From the NCBI GenBank assembly GCA_900199595.1, contig FZRB01000011.1, positions 62,001 to 126,000 on the forward strand: a DNA stretch of 64,000 bases. The letters are read 5' to 3'. The position numbers and the translations under genes were made by a program. Source of the DNA: Lachnospiraceae bacterium (lineage in GTDB: Bacteria; Bacillota; Clostridia; Lachnospirales; Lachnospiraceae). Positions 16,487 through 26,305 of this stretch are shown piece after piece (the stretch's first letter is position 1; each line of letters starts with the position of its first letter). The notes below the pieces were generated by a model. That model saw only the letters and a program-made list of their open reading frames with translations, did no database searches and was not told the DNA's origin.

Positions 16487-19165
16487 GTGAGTGAAATGAC
16501 TGAAAAATTAAATAAAAGAATTGCTTTTGGATTTGCTGATTGGGTTTACAAAAATTATACATGGATATGTAGCTCACTGATCACAGCTTTTTTTATGTTT
16601 GGTTTTATGAAATATTTTAAGGTTTCTCCATTTGGTTTTAATACCTTTAATAATTCTGACTGTTTTCACCAGATTTATCCTATGCTGGCTGTACTACATG
16701 ATAAGCTTAGAAGTGGAGAAAGTCTGTTTTACTATTGGAACAGTGGTCTTGGAGGAGATTTTCTTCCTACATATTTTTATTATATTTCTTCACCTTTAAA
16801 TCTTTTAGTATATTTTATTGATAAGTCTGATATAGATGGGTTTATATGTATTCTTGTTGCTGTAAAAACGATTATTTCATCAGGAACTTTTGGATACTTT
16901 TTATCGAGAAAAAATGGCTTTGTTTGTAATAGTGTTTTTTATGTAGCCTTATCATGTGCATATGCACTTAGTAATTATATGAGTGGATATTATTTGGACT
17001 TAATGTGGCTGGATACTATCATGGTTTTTCCACTTATTATTCTTGGCTATAACAGAATGATTAAAGAACACAAACCTATGTTATATATTATTTCATTGGC
17101 ATACAGCTTATTCTGTAATTATTATATATCTTATATTGTTTGTGTTTTTCTTATTATCTGGTTCTTAATAGATGATCATAAAAGCCCAAAGAATTTTTTC
17201 TTTAATGGTCTTCGTTTTGCATTGTTTTCTATTCTTTCAGCTGCTATGGTAGCTGTACCTCTAATTACTTCATACATTGGTATTACTAAAACTATTTCCA
17301 ATGATGAAAGTATAGTATCTCATTCGTGGTATGGAAATATATTTTTTGTTCTGAGAAATGTTTTTATTTTTTCTAATCCAATTTCAACCTCTTATTTGCC
17401 GAATGTTGCAAATCTTTATTGTGGTTCATTTTGTATATTATTTGTATTTTCTTATATTTTTATAAAGAATGGAAATTTTCTTTCAAAAGTTAAAAGATTA
17501 TGTTTGCTGATTTTATTGATAATAAGTATGAATGAGACTGTGTTAAACTTCATATGGCATGGTTTTCATATTCAGCATAGTGTGCCTAATAGGTTCTCAT
17601 TTCTTTATATCTTTTTGGTTTTGCTAATATCATCAGAGGTTTTTGATTTTCTTTCAGATAAAAAATCTGTTAAAGAAGCTCTTCCAACAATTATTGGAAC
17701 AGGTTTTTCATTAGTTTTTTCTTTTGTTAGTTATTTTTTTGTGGATTATGATAGTTTTTTATCTTCACACCATGTATTACTATTATCTTTAGTTTTATTT
17801 TTTCTATATGAAATTTTGCTGCTTTCTCAGTTTTCAAGAGAACAGATTAAAAAGCTCGGAAGGATTATTATATCCGTTTTAATGCTTCTTGAGATATTAA
17901 TTAATGCAGTTTTTTCATATAAAATTAGTTTAGATCAATTAAGCTTTGCAAATGAATTTATTAATTATTTTGATAGTATTATAAGTCATGTTGAAACTAA
18001 TGATGATGAAATGTTTTACCGTTCAGAGGTTGCTGACGGAGTGATAGATAATGAAAATGCATATCATGGAATAAAAGGAATAGGTTCTTTTAATAGTACA
18101 TCAAATAAAGATTTTAATGTTTTTTTATATTTTTTTGGACATCATACATGGAAAAATAGGATTCATAACAGCCAGATTTCTGAGTATATTAATAGTATAT
18201 GTGGGGTTAAATACATATATAGTATAGAAGCTAATAAAGATTATGATGATTTTTTGTCATATAATGTTGTATATAGAGAAAATAGTATAAAAGTTATTAA
18301 AAATGAAGATGCTTTGTCTCTTGGATTTGGAGTTAGTAATAGAATTAGAGACTATAAATTAGATTATGTTTATGATTTAGAAGAAGAAATAAATGGATTT
18401 GTACAAAAAACAGCTATAGAAAAGGATATTATAAAAGAGATTATTCCTAATTATGATGTTTCCGTATATGGTTGCGAAATTGAGAATGGAGATAAAGATT
18501 ATTTAAATTTTAAATATAAAAATCTTGGAAATGAAAAAAATATAGTCATTTCATATATAGTAGAAGACGATGGACAATACTATATGGATACCCGAGAAAA
18601 TAATGAAGATATGATTACCTATAAAGTAAATGATGAAATAATAAGACAGAGTATATGGTTAACTAATGGTATCAGTCGTCTTGGAAAATTAAAAAAAGGT
18701 GATAAGGTTGAATTAATAATTTCTGATAATACCGGAAAATCATATCAGGCTAATGATAATATATCAGAGGTAAATGTGTTTACTTACATAATAGATGAAA
18801 AAGCTGTCCACGAATATGCTGAAAGTTTAAAGCATAATCAACTGCAGTTAAAAGCGTTTTCAGATGCCGAGTTCTCGGGAAGTGTAAATCTTGATAAGGA
18901 TCAGCTGTTATTCCTGTCCATCCCGTATGATAAAGGCTGGCATGTATATGAAAACGGTAAAGAAATAAAAACAGAAAAGCTGGCTGATACATTCCTGGGA
19001 GTAGATCTTGGTGAGGGAAATCATGAATTAACATTTAAGTTTGTTCCGGAAGGGTTGTATATAAGTTTATTTATTTCAGTGGTAGCATGGATTAGTTTTA
19101 TCATTCTTATAGTATTAATGAAGAGACAATATCAGAAGAAACAAACTGGTGAATCAAAAGAGTAA
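16487..19165 (+). CDS. YfhO-family GT-C membrane glycosyltransferase, copy 1
   Basis: The 892-residue protein has about 12 or 13 membrane helices in its first two thirds, an extracytoplasmic domain, and a final helix near the C-terminus (ISLFISVVAWISFIILIVLM). The text WNSGLGGDFLPTYFYY near residue 85 and the late YDKGWHVYENGKEI are typical of YfhO proteins. These transfer sugars from undecaprenyl phosphate to wall polymers, such as lipoteichoic acid GlcNAc addition in Bacillus and Listeria. The long ORF opens at ATG 16448, but this overlaps a -10 box and has no ribosome binding site; GTG 16487 has GGAAGTGG about 10 bases upstream, and ATG 16496 is a further option. Base composition changes near 18.8 kb (see findings). 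Confidence 0.8.
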   Translation: MSEMTEKLNKRIAFGFADWVYKNYTWICSSLITAFFMFGFMKYFKVSPFGFNTFNNSDCFHQIYPMLAVLHDKLRSGESLFYYWNSGLGGDFLPTYFYYISSPLNLLVYFIDKSDIDGFICILVAVKTIISSGTFGYFLSRKNGFVCNSVFYVALSCAYALSNYMSGYYLDLMWLDTIMVFPLIILGYNRMIKEHKPMLYIISLAYSLFCNYYISYIVCVFLIIWFLIDDHKSPKNFFFNGLRFALFSILSAAMVAVPLITSYIGITKTISNDESIVSHSWYGNIFFVLRNVFIFSNPISTSYLPNVANLYCGSFCILFVFSYIFIKNGNFLSKVKRLCLLILLIISMNETVLNFIWHGFHIQHSVPNRFSFLYIFLVLLISSEVFDFLSDKKSVKEALPTIIGTGFSLVFSFVSYFFVDYDSFLSSHHVLLLSLVLFFLYEILLLSQFSREQIKKLGRIIISVLMLLEILINAVFSYKISLDQLSFANEFINYFDSIISHVETNDDEMFYRSEVADGVIDNENAYHGIKGIGSFNSTSNKDFNVFLYFFGHHTWKNRIHNSQISEYINSICGVKYIYSIEANKDYDDFLSYNVVYRENSIKVIKNEDALSLGFGVSNRIRDYKLDYVYDLEEEINGFVQKTAIEKDIIKEIIPNYDVSVYGCEIENGDKDYLNFKYKNLGNEKNIVISYIVEDDGQYYMDTRENNEDMITYKVNDEIIRQSIWLTNGISRLGKLKKGDKVELIISDNTGKSYQANDNISEVNVFTYIIDEKAVHEYAESLKHNQLQLKAFSDAEFSGSVNLDKDQLLFLSIPYDKGWHVYENGKEIKTEKLADTFLGVDLGEGNHELTFKFVPEGLYISLFISVVAWISFIILIVLMKRQYQKKQTGESKE

Positions 19166-19189
19166 TGAATACATACCGGGTGATTTAAT

Positions 19190-21793
19190 ATGCATTTTGA
19201 TAAAGAAAAAGATAATAATAGAATTAATAAAGTGGTTACAGATAATTATGTGTATTTAGTAACTGCTTTTATATCTATATTTGTTTTGATTATATGTTGT
19301 ATGATAACAAAGTCTGTTCCATATGGAGATAATTTTCCTATAAAGGGAAACGGGTATCTGCAGGATTATGCTCAGTTTTTTAAAGCTGTAAATGATATAA
19401 AGAGTTCAAAAAGTCTGGGATTAATTGATTATACCGGAGGTCTTGTATCTGATAATTATGGGGGGAAATCTACTTCAATTACATTTTATATAACTAGACC
19501 ATGGTTATATATAGTATATTTTCTTACACCTGAAGCACTTTATGAAGTTGTTTTTGCATTATACTATTATATTTACTTTATCATATCAGGTCCGATTTTT
19601 ATTTATTTCCTTACTCACAGATTATCCGGAAAACGACTGGAAAAGAATGATAAAAGACTTATATTATTAGGCCTGGCATATGGGCTTTCTTCTTATGCCA
19701 TAAGTTATTTTGTTTACTGTAATTTCCGGTTTTTAGTTTTTACTCCTATTATTTTATTAGGGGTTGAAAAGCTTATTTATGAAAAGAAAGTAATTCTTTA
19801 TATCATATCACTGTTCTATTGCATGATATCTGAGGCATATTATGCATTTATACTCTGTGTTTTTGTTGGTATTTATTTCGTTGTAATAGAAAATGAAATG
19901 AATAAATCCGGATTAAAAGACTTTATAAGATTTATTCTGTCTTCTATTTGTGCAGCAGGCTTATCAGCATTTTTCCTGATTCCATATTATTTTAGGATAA
20001 AGAACTCACCTTATTTAAGCTTCGATGATACTAGTCCATCATTATTTGGGTGGTTTGGAAATATATTATTACCATTATCTGATTATAGAGTTGCAAAAGA
20101 GGCTTTATGGACGAGTAATACAAACTATAGAGCAAATATATATGTTGGAATGCTTGTTATCTTACTGTTTCCGCTTTATTTCTTTATTAAGGATATCAAG
20201 CTTTTTCAAAGGATTAAAACAATTGTTGTTTTATTGTTGCTTTACTTTGCTTTTGATAATCAGTTTTTAAACTATATATTCCATGGTTTTCATTTCCAGT
20301 GGCAGACACCTAATCGTTTTGCTTTTTTCTTTATATTCTTAATTTTGGTCTGCTTTTATGATGTGTTAATCAGATTAGATGACTTTTCTACAAAAAAAAT
20401 ACTAGGCTGTGCTTTATGTTCAGGTGCAGTTATGATTCTTTCGTATATAATTGCATTTTATAAAAATGTGGATGATAAAGGATTAATAGCTTTTATACCA
20501 TCGGCTGTTTGTATAGCAGTTTATTGCTTGGCAGTTATAGTGTTATCGAAAAAAAGACAGAAATTGTTTGAAAAAACTATATTTATCCTTATGCTTATTG
20601 AACTGATAATCAGTGGTTGTTTTTCTCTGAAATTCTGTCTGGGTGATTCTGAAATACTATCCGAGGAAGCCAAAATAGAGAATATAAAGATTATTTCTCA
20701 ATCCTATGAAGATATGAAAGATTCTTTTGTTATTACTGAAAGACCTGGAGAATACTTTGATCAGAACTTTGCTTATTTATCAGGAGTTAATTCAATAAGC
20801 TATTATACTTCAGCAAGTTTTAGCCAGCAGATGGATATTCTTTACAGATGGGGAATTCTGTTTTCAAAGAATGTCATATATTATTCTAAAGGATCTCCAT
20901 TGGCAGATATGATGCTTCATGTAAAGTATCATATAGCAGATTCTACAGATGTTTTAAAACTATCCCCATATCAGCCTATAGCTGAACTAAATGGTTTATA
21001 TTTATGTGAGAATCAGTATTCTCTGCCGTTAGGTGTATATTTTGATAAAAACGAAAAGTTAGATGAGTGGAATACTACAGCTGAATCATATAGAAATTAT
21101 AGCTCTGCGTTTGAGAGAGATAATGAGTTTGCATCCTGCTTTGGCGTTGGTAAGATATATGATACCTTTATTGTGAGTGAAGCAACTGATCAAATGAATG
21201 TTAATGATTCTTATTATACAAAGGAGGAAAATGCAGACGGAACAGGGGGCTGTCTTTATACATTTTATATAGGACAGGACACGGGAGGGAAGATTTACTT
21301 TCCTATTGCTCAGGCGCTTGAATATGTTGGTGAGTCTAAAAAAGGCGAAAATGATATTCTTTATTTATATACTCCACAACAGATTAGTATTGATAATGAT
21401 GGGGCGCTTGAATTAGGCGTATGGAATGAAGAGAATTTCAGTGAACTGTATAAATGTCTTAGTAAACAGACTATGAAGGATTATACGTATGGTTCGGATT
21501 ATATATCAGGACATGTAGATGTTTCCGGTGAAGGAATTTTATATATGGCAATGCCTAATCTTCCGGGGTTTAAGGCTTATGTAAATGGAAAAGAATATGC
21601 TATAGAAAAATACATGGATGGAGTAGGTCTGAGACTTGATAAAGGATCATATGATATAAAGATAAAGTATGTTCCTCAGGGAAAGTATTTAGGAATTATA
21701 GTTTCAGTCGTTTTCGCTGTAATATTGTTATTTTATTATATAGTTTTAATAAAAAAAACAAAAAATTCTGGTCATGAAATTAGTGTGGGTTAA
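19190..21793 (+). CDS. YfhO-family GT-C membrane glycosyltransferase, copy 2
   Basis: The 867-residue protein has the same layout as its neighbour: an N-terminal membrane helix after a basic cytoplasmic start, a multi-helix membrane body, an extracytoplasmic domain, and a last helix (YLGIIVSVVFAVILLFYYIVL). NYIFHGFHFQWQTPNRFAFFF matches the LNFIWHGFHIQHSVPNRFSF region of copy 1 when aligned, so the two are distant paralogs, not recent duplicates. MPNLPGFKAYVNGKEY near the end parallels the first copy. It starts 24 bases after copy 1 and is likely in the same operon. Both probably use a lipid-linked sugar made by the CsbB/GtrB-like enzyme downstream; acceptors are unknown. Confidence 0.8.
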   Translation: MHFDKEKDNNRINKVVTDNYVYLVTAFISIFVLIICCMITKSVPYGDNFPIKGNGYLQDYAQFFKAVNDIKSSKSLGLIDYTGGLVSDNYGGKSTSITFYITRPWLYIVYFLTPEALYEVVFALYYYIYFIISGPIFIYFLTHRLSGKRLEKNDKRLILLGLAYGLSSYAISYFVYCNFRFLVFTPIILLGVEKLIYEKKVILYIISLFYCMISEAYYAFILCVFVGIYFVVIENEMNKSGLKDFIRFILSSICAAGLSAFFLIPYYFRIKNSPYLSFDDTSPSLFGWFGNILLPLSDYRVAKEALWTSNTNYRANIYVGMLVILLFPLYFFIKDIKLFQRIKTIVVLLLLYFAFDNQFLNYIFHGFHFQWQTPNRFAFFFIFLILVCFYDVLIRLDDFSTKKILGCALCSGAVMILSYIIAFYKNVDDKGLIAFIPSAVCIAVYCLAVIVLSKKRQKLFEKTIFILMLIELIISGCFSLKFCLGDSEILSEEAKIENIKIISQSYEDMKDSFVITERPGEYFDQNFAYLSGVNSISYYTSASFSQQMDILYRWGILFSKNVIYYSKGSPLADMMLHVKYHIADSTDVLKLSPYQPIAELNGLYLCENQYSLPLGVYFDKNEKLDEWNTTAESYRNYSSAFERDNEFASCFGVGKIYDTFIVSEATDQMNVNDSYYTKEENADGTGGCLYTFYIGQDTGGKIYFPIAQALEYVGESKKGENDILYLYTPQQISIDNDGALELGVWNEENFSELYKCLSKQTMKDYTYGSDYISGHVDVSGEGILYMAMPNLPGFKAYVNGKEYAIEKYMDGVGLRLDKGSYDIKIKYVPQGKYLGIIVSVVFAVILLFYYIVLIKKTKNSGHEISVG

Positions 21794-21844
21794 TCCTAAA
21801 ATAATATGAGAAGTAATTGTTTTTTTAGTATATAAAGTTGGTTA

Positions 21845-21873
21845 TTGTTTTTTACATATATAAAGGATACAAT
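21845..21873 (+). promoter_or_regulatory. Candidate promoter of the CMP-sugar gene block
   Basis: TTGTTT (21845-21850) and TACAAT (21868-21873) are 17 bases apart in the 138-base gap before the TPP enzyme gene. A 6-bp inverted repeat (ATTATC 21893-21898, GATAAT 21906-21911) lies in the predicted leader. The rest of the gap is AT-rich and featureless. Confidence 0.45.
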
Positions 21874-21931
21874 ACTATTTGATAGATAAACAATTATCAG
21901 GAATCGATAATATATAATATGGTGGTTAAGT

Positions 21932-23743
21932 ATGAAAAAAAGACTTGCTGATGTGGTAGTGGATACATTAATAAAATTAAATATTAATACATGTTTTTCG
22001 GTTGTGGGTGGGGGATCAATGCATTTAAATAATGCGTTTGCTTTGAAAAAAAATCAAATAAATACCATCTATAATCATCATGAGCAAGCTTGTACTATGG
22101 CTGCAGAAGGATATGCTAGGTATTCTGGAGGTATAGCGGCAGTTTGTGTGACCAGTGGTCCTGGAGGCACCAATGCAATTAATGGTGTTCAGAGTGCCTG
22201 GGTTGATAGTATACCTATGATAGTTTTTTCGGGGCATCCTAGATATGAGACTACTGTAACTGCATCAGGTTTGAACTTACGCGTTAGAGGAGTTCAAGAG
22301 AATGATATAATTAGTATGGTAAGTTCTATTACTAAGTATGCAAAAACTGTGCTTGATCCTAAGAGTATTGTATATGAAATAGAAAAAGCTATTAGTATAG
22401 CTATGGATGGAAGACGAGGACCTGTTTGGTTAAGTGTTCCGTTGGATATACAAGGAGCGTTAGTTGAGGAAGATGAACTATATGAATATATAGAAAAGGA
22501 TAATTCTGAATATTATGTTGAACATGTAAAAGACAATTATTTGGATAAACTGCAATATTTTATTAACCAATCTAAACGTCCATGTATACTTACTGGGTCT
22601 GGTATAAGAACCGGTGCTGCGGAAAGTTTATTTAGACAGTTTATGTCGGGTATAAATGTTCCTGTTGTGGGAGGTGCACAACAGGCTGATATAAACTATA
22701 ATGGAGAAAATAACTATTATGGTTTATCCGGTTCGATTGGTCCTAGAACGGGAAATTATATTCTTTACAATGCTGATTTAATAATAGTTTTAGCTAATAG
22801 TCTTTCGTTTAATCAGACAGGAAATGCGGTATCGGATTTTGTTCCTAATGCGAAAATAGTTATGATTAACGCTGAGGAAGATGAGGCAAAAAAAGATGGG
22901 CTGCACGTTGATTTGAATATTGTTTGTGATATTAAAGAATTTTTTGAAAAAGCTATAGATTATAATCTAACTATCAATGCTTCACAGGAATGGATTAATC
23001 AATGTAATAATATTTTCAAGGCAAATATTAAGTATGAAATGTTAGTTCGTCACGGAGAATTAAACGATTCTGAGAGGGTTCCTGCATTGTTATTTTGGAA
23101 AGAGTTTATGAAAAAAGTCCAGAAAAATGCAGTTATTAATCTTGGAAACAGCTGCTCAGTTCATGGTATCTTACAAGAGGGGGCTGATTATGCTGATCAA
23201 AGAATAATGGTAAATTATAATTGTGGATCTATGGGCGCTGATATACCTAATGCTATAGGTTCTACTGTTACAAGTATTGATTTACCGCATTATTGCGTTA
23301 CTGGTGAAGGATCCGTAATGATGAATATCCAAGAGTTTCAAACTATTTATCATTACAAGTTGCCTATAAAAACAGTTATTTTTAATAATAATGGATATGG
23401 AGCAATTAGGAATACTTGTGAAAGCTTTTTTAATGGCTTCTATAATGGATGTACTCCGGAAAGTGGTATCAGTTTTCCAGATATTAGTGATGTTGCAAAA
23501 GCATTTAAGATACCTTATAAGGTTTGCAGAAATGTAGGTGAATTACATGATTCTTTAGATTGGATTGTAAATTATGAGGGATACTGCATTTTGGAAATAT
23601 ATGAGATACTTGATGAAATAAGAGGTCCTAAGCTTGTTTCCAGAATGGATGAAAATGGTGTGTTTTATACTCCGCCAGTTTACGATCTTAGTCCTGTTGT
23701 GGATGAAAAAACAATTCGTAATTACATAGATAATCTAGAATAG
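21932..23743 (+). CDS. Acetolactate synthase-like TPP enzyme of the glycan locus
   Basis: The 603-residue protein has the three-domain layout of thiamine-diphosphate enzymes. The cofactor-activating Glu51 is in NHHEQACTMAAEGYAR. SGPGGTNAINGVQSAWVDSIPM follows near 75-100, and the C-terminal TPP/Mg motif runs from GEGSVMMNIQEF to NNNGYG about 28 residues on. It resembles IlvB but differs from the true IlvB at the right edge, and no small regulatory subunit gene is adjacent. Related enzymes in polysaccharide loci, such as YerE, attach a two-carbon unit from pyruvate to a keto-sugar to make branched sugars. Its place before a CMP-sugar synthetase and NeuB homolog suggests a sugar substrate rather than branched-chain amino acid synthesis. 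The exact reaction cannot be read from sequence. Confidence 0.8.
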   Translation: MKKRLADVVVDTLIKLNINTCFSVVGGGSMHLNNAFALKKNQINTIYNHHEQACTMAAEGYARYSGGIAAVCVTSGPGGTNAINGVQSAWVDSIPMIVFSGHPRYETTVTASGLNLRVRGVQENDIISMVSSITKYAKTVLDPKSIVYEIEKAISIAMDGRRGPVWLSVPLDIQGALVEEDELYEYIEKDNSEYYVEHVKDNYLDKLQYFINQSKRPCILTGSGIRTGAAESLFRQFMSGINVPVVGGAQQADINYNGENNYYGLSGSIGPRTGNYILYNADLIIVLANSLSFNQTGNAVSDFVPNAKIVMINAEEDEAKKDGLHVDLNIVCDIKEFFEKAIDYNLTINASQEWINQCNNIFKANIKYEMLVRHGELNDSERVPALLFWKEFMKKVQKNAVINLGNSCSVHGILQEGADYADQRIMVNYNCGSMGADIPNAIGSTVTSIDLPHYCVTGEGSVMMNIQEFQTIYHYKLPIKTVIFNNNGYGAIRNTCESFFNGFYNGCTPESGISFPDISDVAKAFKIPYKVCRNVGELHDSLDWIVNYEGYCILEIYEILDEIRGPKLVSRMDENGVFYTPPVYDLSPVVDEKTIRNYIDNLE

Positions 23744-23745
23744 GT

Positions 23746-24687
23746 ATGAAAATGAAGAAACTAAGTATTGTTATAGCGTGTTTTAATGAAGTGGGAAATG
23801 TCGAGGAATTGACAGAAAGAATTCAGAATGTAATGAGTAAAGAAACTGATTATGAGTATGAAATAATCTTTTGTGATAATGACTCTTCAGATGGAACGCA
23901 AGATAAATTAAGAAAATTAGCAAAAAGGGATAAAAGAATAAAGGTAATACTAAATAATCGTAATTATGGTCCCATGAGATCTCCAAAGAATGCATTTAGA
24001 CATATTACTGGAGATGTTGAGCTCTTACTTGCTGCCGATTTACAAGATCCTCCTGAATTAATTCCTGAATTCCTAAGAGCGTGGGAAGAAGGATATAAGT
24101 TGGTTTATGGACAAAAGGTCTCTAGTGATGAAGGAGTTATTAAATATGGGTTTAGATCTTTATTCTATAATATTATAAATTCATTTTCAGAAACTCCCCA
24201 GTATAAGCATATATCCGGTATATCTTTAAATGACAGAGAAGTGTTAGAGATAATGCTTAATGCAGATGAGGATATGGAGTTTAGATATCTTTTGCCTGAA
24301 ATGGGGTATCCTGTAAAGCTTATTCAGTATAAACAACAAAAACGTAAAAGTGGTAAATCAAGCTATAATTTAAAAAGGTATTTGAATTTTGCGTTAGATT
24401 CTCTTACATCTACATCAACTGTTCCACTTCGAGTAGCTACTATTCTTGGATTAATTATGGCTTTTATTTTCTTTTTAATAGGTGTTGGTTATTTGATATA
24501 TAAGCTTATTTATTGGGATGAGTTTTCAGTTGGAACAGCTCCTTTAGTTATTGGAATGTTTTTTTGGAGTTCAATTCAGTTAGTTTTTGTGGGGCTTTTA
24601 GGTGAATATGTAGGAGCTATTCTTAGGAAAGTAACTAAAACAATTCCTGTTATTGAGAAGGAATTAATTAATTTTGATGAGGATTAG
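23746..24687 (+). CDS. CsbB/GtrB-like polyprenyl-phosphate glycosyltransferase
   Basis: The 313-residue protein is a family 2 glycosyltransferase (SIVIACFNEVGNVEELTERI at the start, DNDSSDGTQDKL, then AADLQDPPELI with the catalytic metal-binding Asp pair). Two C-terminal membrane helices follow (about 228-250 and 265-290, the second before LGEYVGAILRKV). This is the build of CsbB, GtrB and ArnC, which load a sugar onto undecaprenyl phosphate on the inner face. Together with a YfhO-type transferase it would form the known Gram-positive glycosylation route. It begins 3 bases after the TPP enzyme stop, with only a weak ribosome binding site, so translational coupling is likely. The separate flippase (GtcA-like) is not visible in the window. 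Confidence 0.85.
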   Translation: MKMKKLSIVIACFNEVGNVEELTERIQNVMSKETDYEYEIIFCDNDSSDGTQDKLRKLAKRDKRIKVILNNRNYGPMRSPKNAFRHITGDVELLLAADLQDPPELIPEFLRAWEEGYKLVYGQKVSSDEGVIKYGFRSLFYNIINSFSETPQYKHISGISLNDREVLEIMLNADEDMEFRYLLPEMGYPVKLIQYKQQKRKSGKSSYNLKRYLNFALDSLTSTSTVPLRVATILGLIMAFIFFLIGVGYLIYKLIYWDEFSVGTAPLVIGMFFWSSIQLVFVGLLGEYVGAILRKVTKTIPVIEKELINFDED

Positions 24688-24693
24688 TAAATT

Positions 24694-26292
24694 ATGGGTG
24701 TAACTGCTATTATCCCCGCGAGAGCGGCTTCCAAAAGTATACCAAATCAGAATGTTAGAATTGTTGCAGGACATCCATTGGTTTATTATTCTATTATGAA
24801 GGCAAAAAAATCAAGATATATTGATAGAGTTATTGTAACAACAGATTCAGAGGATATTGGTATAATAGCAAATCAATTGGGGGTTGAATTATGGAAAAGG
24901 AGTGATGCTCTAAGTCGTGACGATGTTACTATTGATGCAGTTGTATATGATGTTGTGAAGAATTGTGTTGATAGCGAATATATTGTTACGTTACAACCTA
25001 CGTCCCCTTTATTAAGTGTAGATACTTTAGATAATGCTTTTGAGTATTGTTTTGAAAAAAAACTTGATTCACTGGTTGCTGTAATTAATGATCAAAGATA
25101 TTCATGGGTTATAGATGATAATAAAAGAATTCCAAATTATACAAGACGTGTTAATAGAGAGGAATTACCTAAGAATTATTTGGAATCGGGTGCATTTCTT
25201 ATATCTAAAACTTGTATAGTATCACAAGAATCAAGAATTGGAGATAATACAGATATATATGAGATTCCTAGGATTGAGTCATATGGTATAGATTCGTTTG
25301 AAAATTTACAGATAGTTAAGTATATTTTACAAAGTAAAAAAACGGCAATTTATGTGAATGGAAATAATATGATGGGTATGGGACATATCTACAGATCGCT
25401 TGAAATTGCGGATGAATTGTACTCAAAGCCGGATATTATTTATAATTCGAGTATTACGGATGTTTCAGTTTTTGGTAGTACTACGCATACTTTAATAAAG
25501 GTAGATGATGAAGAGGAATTAATCAATAAGTGCAAAAGTGAACAGTATGAACTATTTATTAACGATGTTTTAGATACTTCTATTGATTATATGAATAGAC
25601 TTAGGGATGTCTTGCCACATACTAAAATTGTTAATTTTGAAGATGCTGGGGATGGGATTCTGAAAGCAGATGTTGTATTTAATGCGTTATATAATGAAAG
25701 AGTACTACCTTATGTATATTCTGGAGAAAAATACTTTATAATTGGGCGCAGATTTCTATACTATGAGCCAATAAAAATAAAGGATAAGGTAAAAAATGTT
25801 TTTATTTCTTTTGGTGGTGCAGATCCAAGCAATTACACTGAAAGATTATTAAAAATAGTAAGTAAAGAAAATTATAGCAATGTGAATTTTATTGTTGTTG
25901 TTGGAAGAGCCAATAAGAATTATAAAAAGCTTTTGCGATACTCCAATAAAAATATAAAGATAGAGTATGATGTAACTAATATGCCAGAGTTAATGTCTAA
26001 ATGTGATTTTGCTATCACTTCAAGAGGACGTACAGGATTTGAGTTAGCTTATTTAGGCATACCAACAATCGCAATAGCTCAGAATCATAGAGAAGAAATG
26101 CATAGTTTTGTTTCTAATGAGAATGGGTTTTCGTATATTGGTCTTAATCCATCAGATAGTATAATAGAGAGCAATCTTCAGGTTTATATAAATATGTCTA
26201 TGGAAGTAAGGCTGGAGTATCAAAAAAAATTATTATCACATGATTTAAGAAGTGGCAGAACTCGAGTGATGGGATTAATTAACTATATATAA
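24694..26292 (+). CDS. CMP-sugar synthetase fused to PseG-like hydrolase
   Basis: The 532-residue protein has two domains. Residues 1 to about 225 are a NeuA/PseF/LegF-type cytidylyltransferase (IIPARAASKSIPNQNV, TLQPTSPLL, LPKNYLESGAFLIS). Residues about 230-532 resemble PseG, a UDP-sugar hydrolase of the GT-B fold: GMGHIYRSLEIADEL holds the conserved GxGHxxR with the catalytic His, and SFGGADPSNYTERLL and the C-terminal SRGRTGFELAYLGIPTI region fit nucleotide binding. PseG releases UDP to give the free sugar that a NeuB-type enzyme condenses with PEP, and the N-terminal half then activates the product with CTP. The next gene is exactly such a NeuB homolog. PseB, PseC and PseH counterparts are absent, so the sugar is unlikely to be plain pseudaminic acid. 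Confidence 0.85.
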   Translation: MGVTAIIPARAASKSIPNQNVRIVAGHPLVYYSIMKAKKSRYIDRVIVTTDSEDIGIIANQLGVELWKRSDALSRDDVTIDAVVYDVVKNCVDSEYIVTLQPTSPLLSVDTLDNAFEYCFEKKLDSLVAVINDQRYSWVIDDNKRIPNYTRRVNREELPKNYLESGAFLISKTCIVSQESRIGDNTDIYEIPRIESYGIDSFENLQIVKYILQSKKTAIYVNGNNMMGMGHIYRSLEIADELYSKPDIIYNSSITDVSVFGSTTHTLIKVDDEEELINKCKSEQYELFINDVLDTSIDYMNRLRDVLPHTKIVNFEDAGDGILKADVVFNALYNERVLPYVYSGEKYFIIGRRFLYYEPIKIKDKVKNVFISFGGADPSNYTERLLKIVSKENYSNVNFIVVVGRANKNYKKLLRYSNKNIKIEYDVTNMPELMSKCDFAITSRGRTGFELAYLGIPTIAIAQNHREEMHSFVSNENGFSYIGLNPSDSIIESNLQVYINMSMEVRLEYQKKLLSHDLRSGRTRVMGLINYI

Positions 26293-26305
26293 GAGGGTAT
26301 ATATT

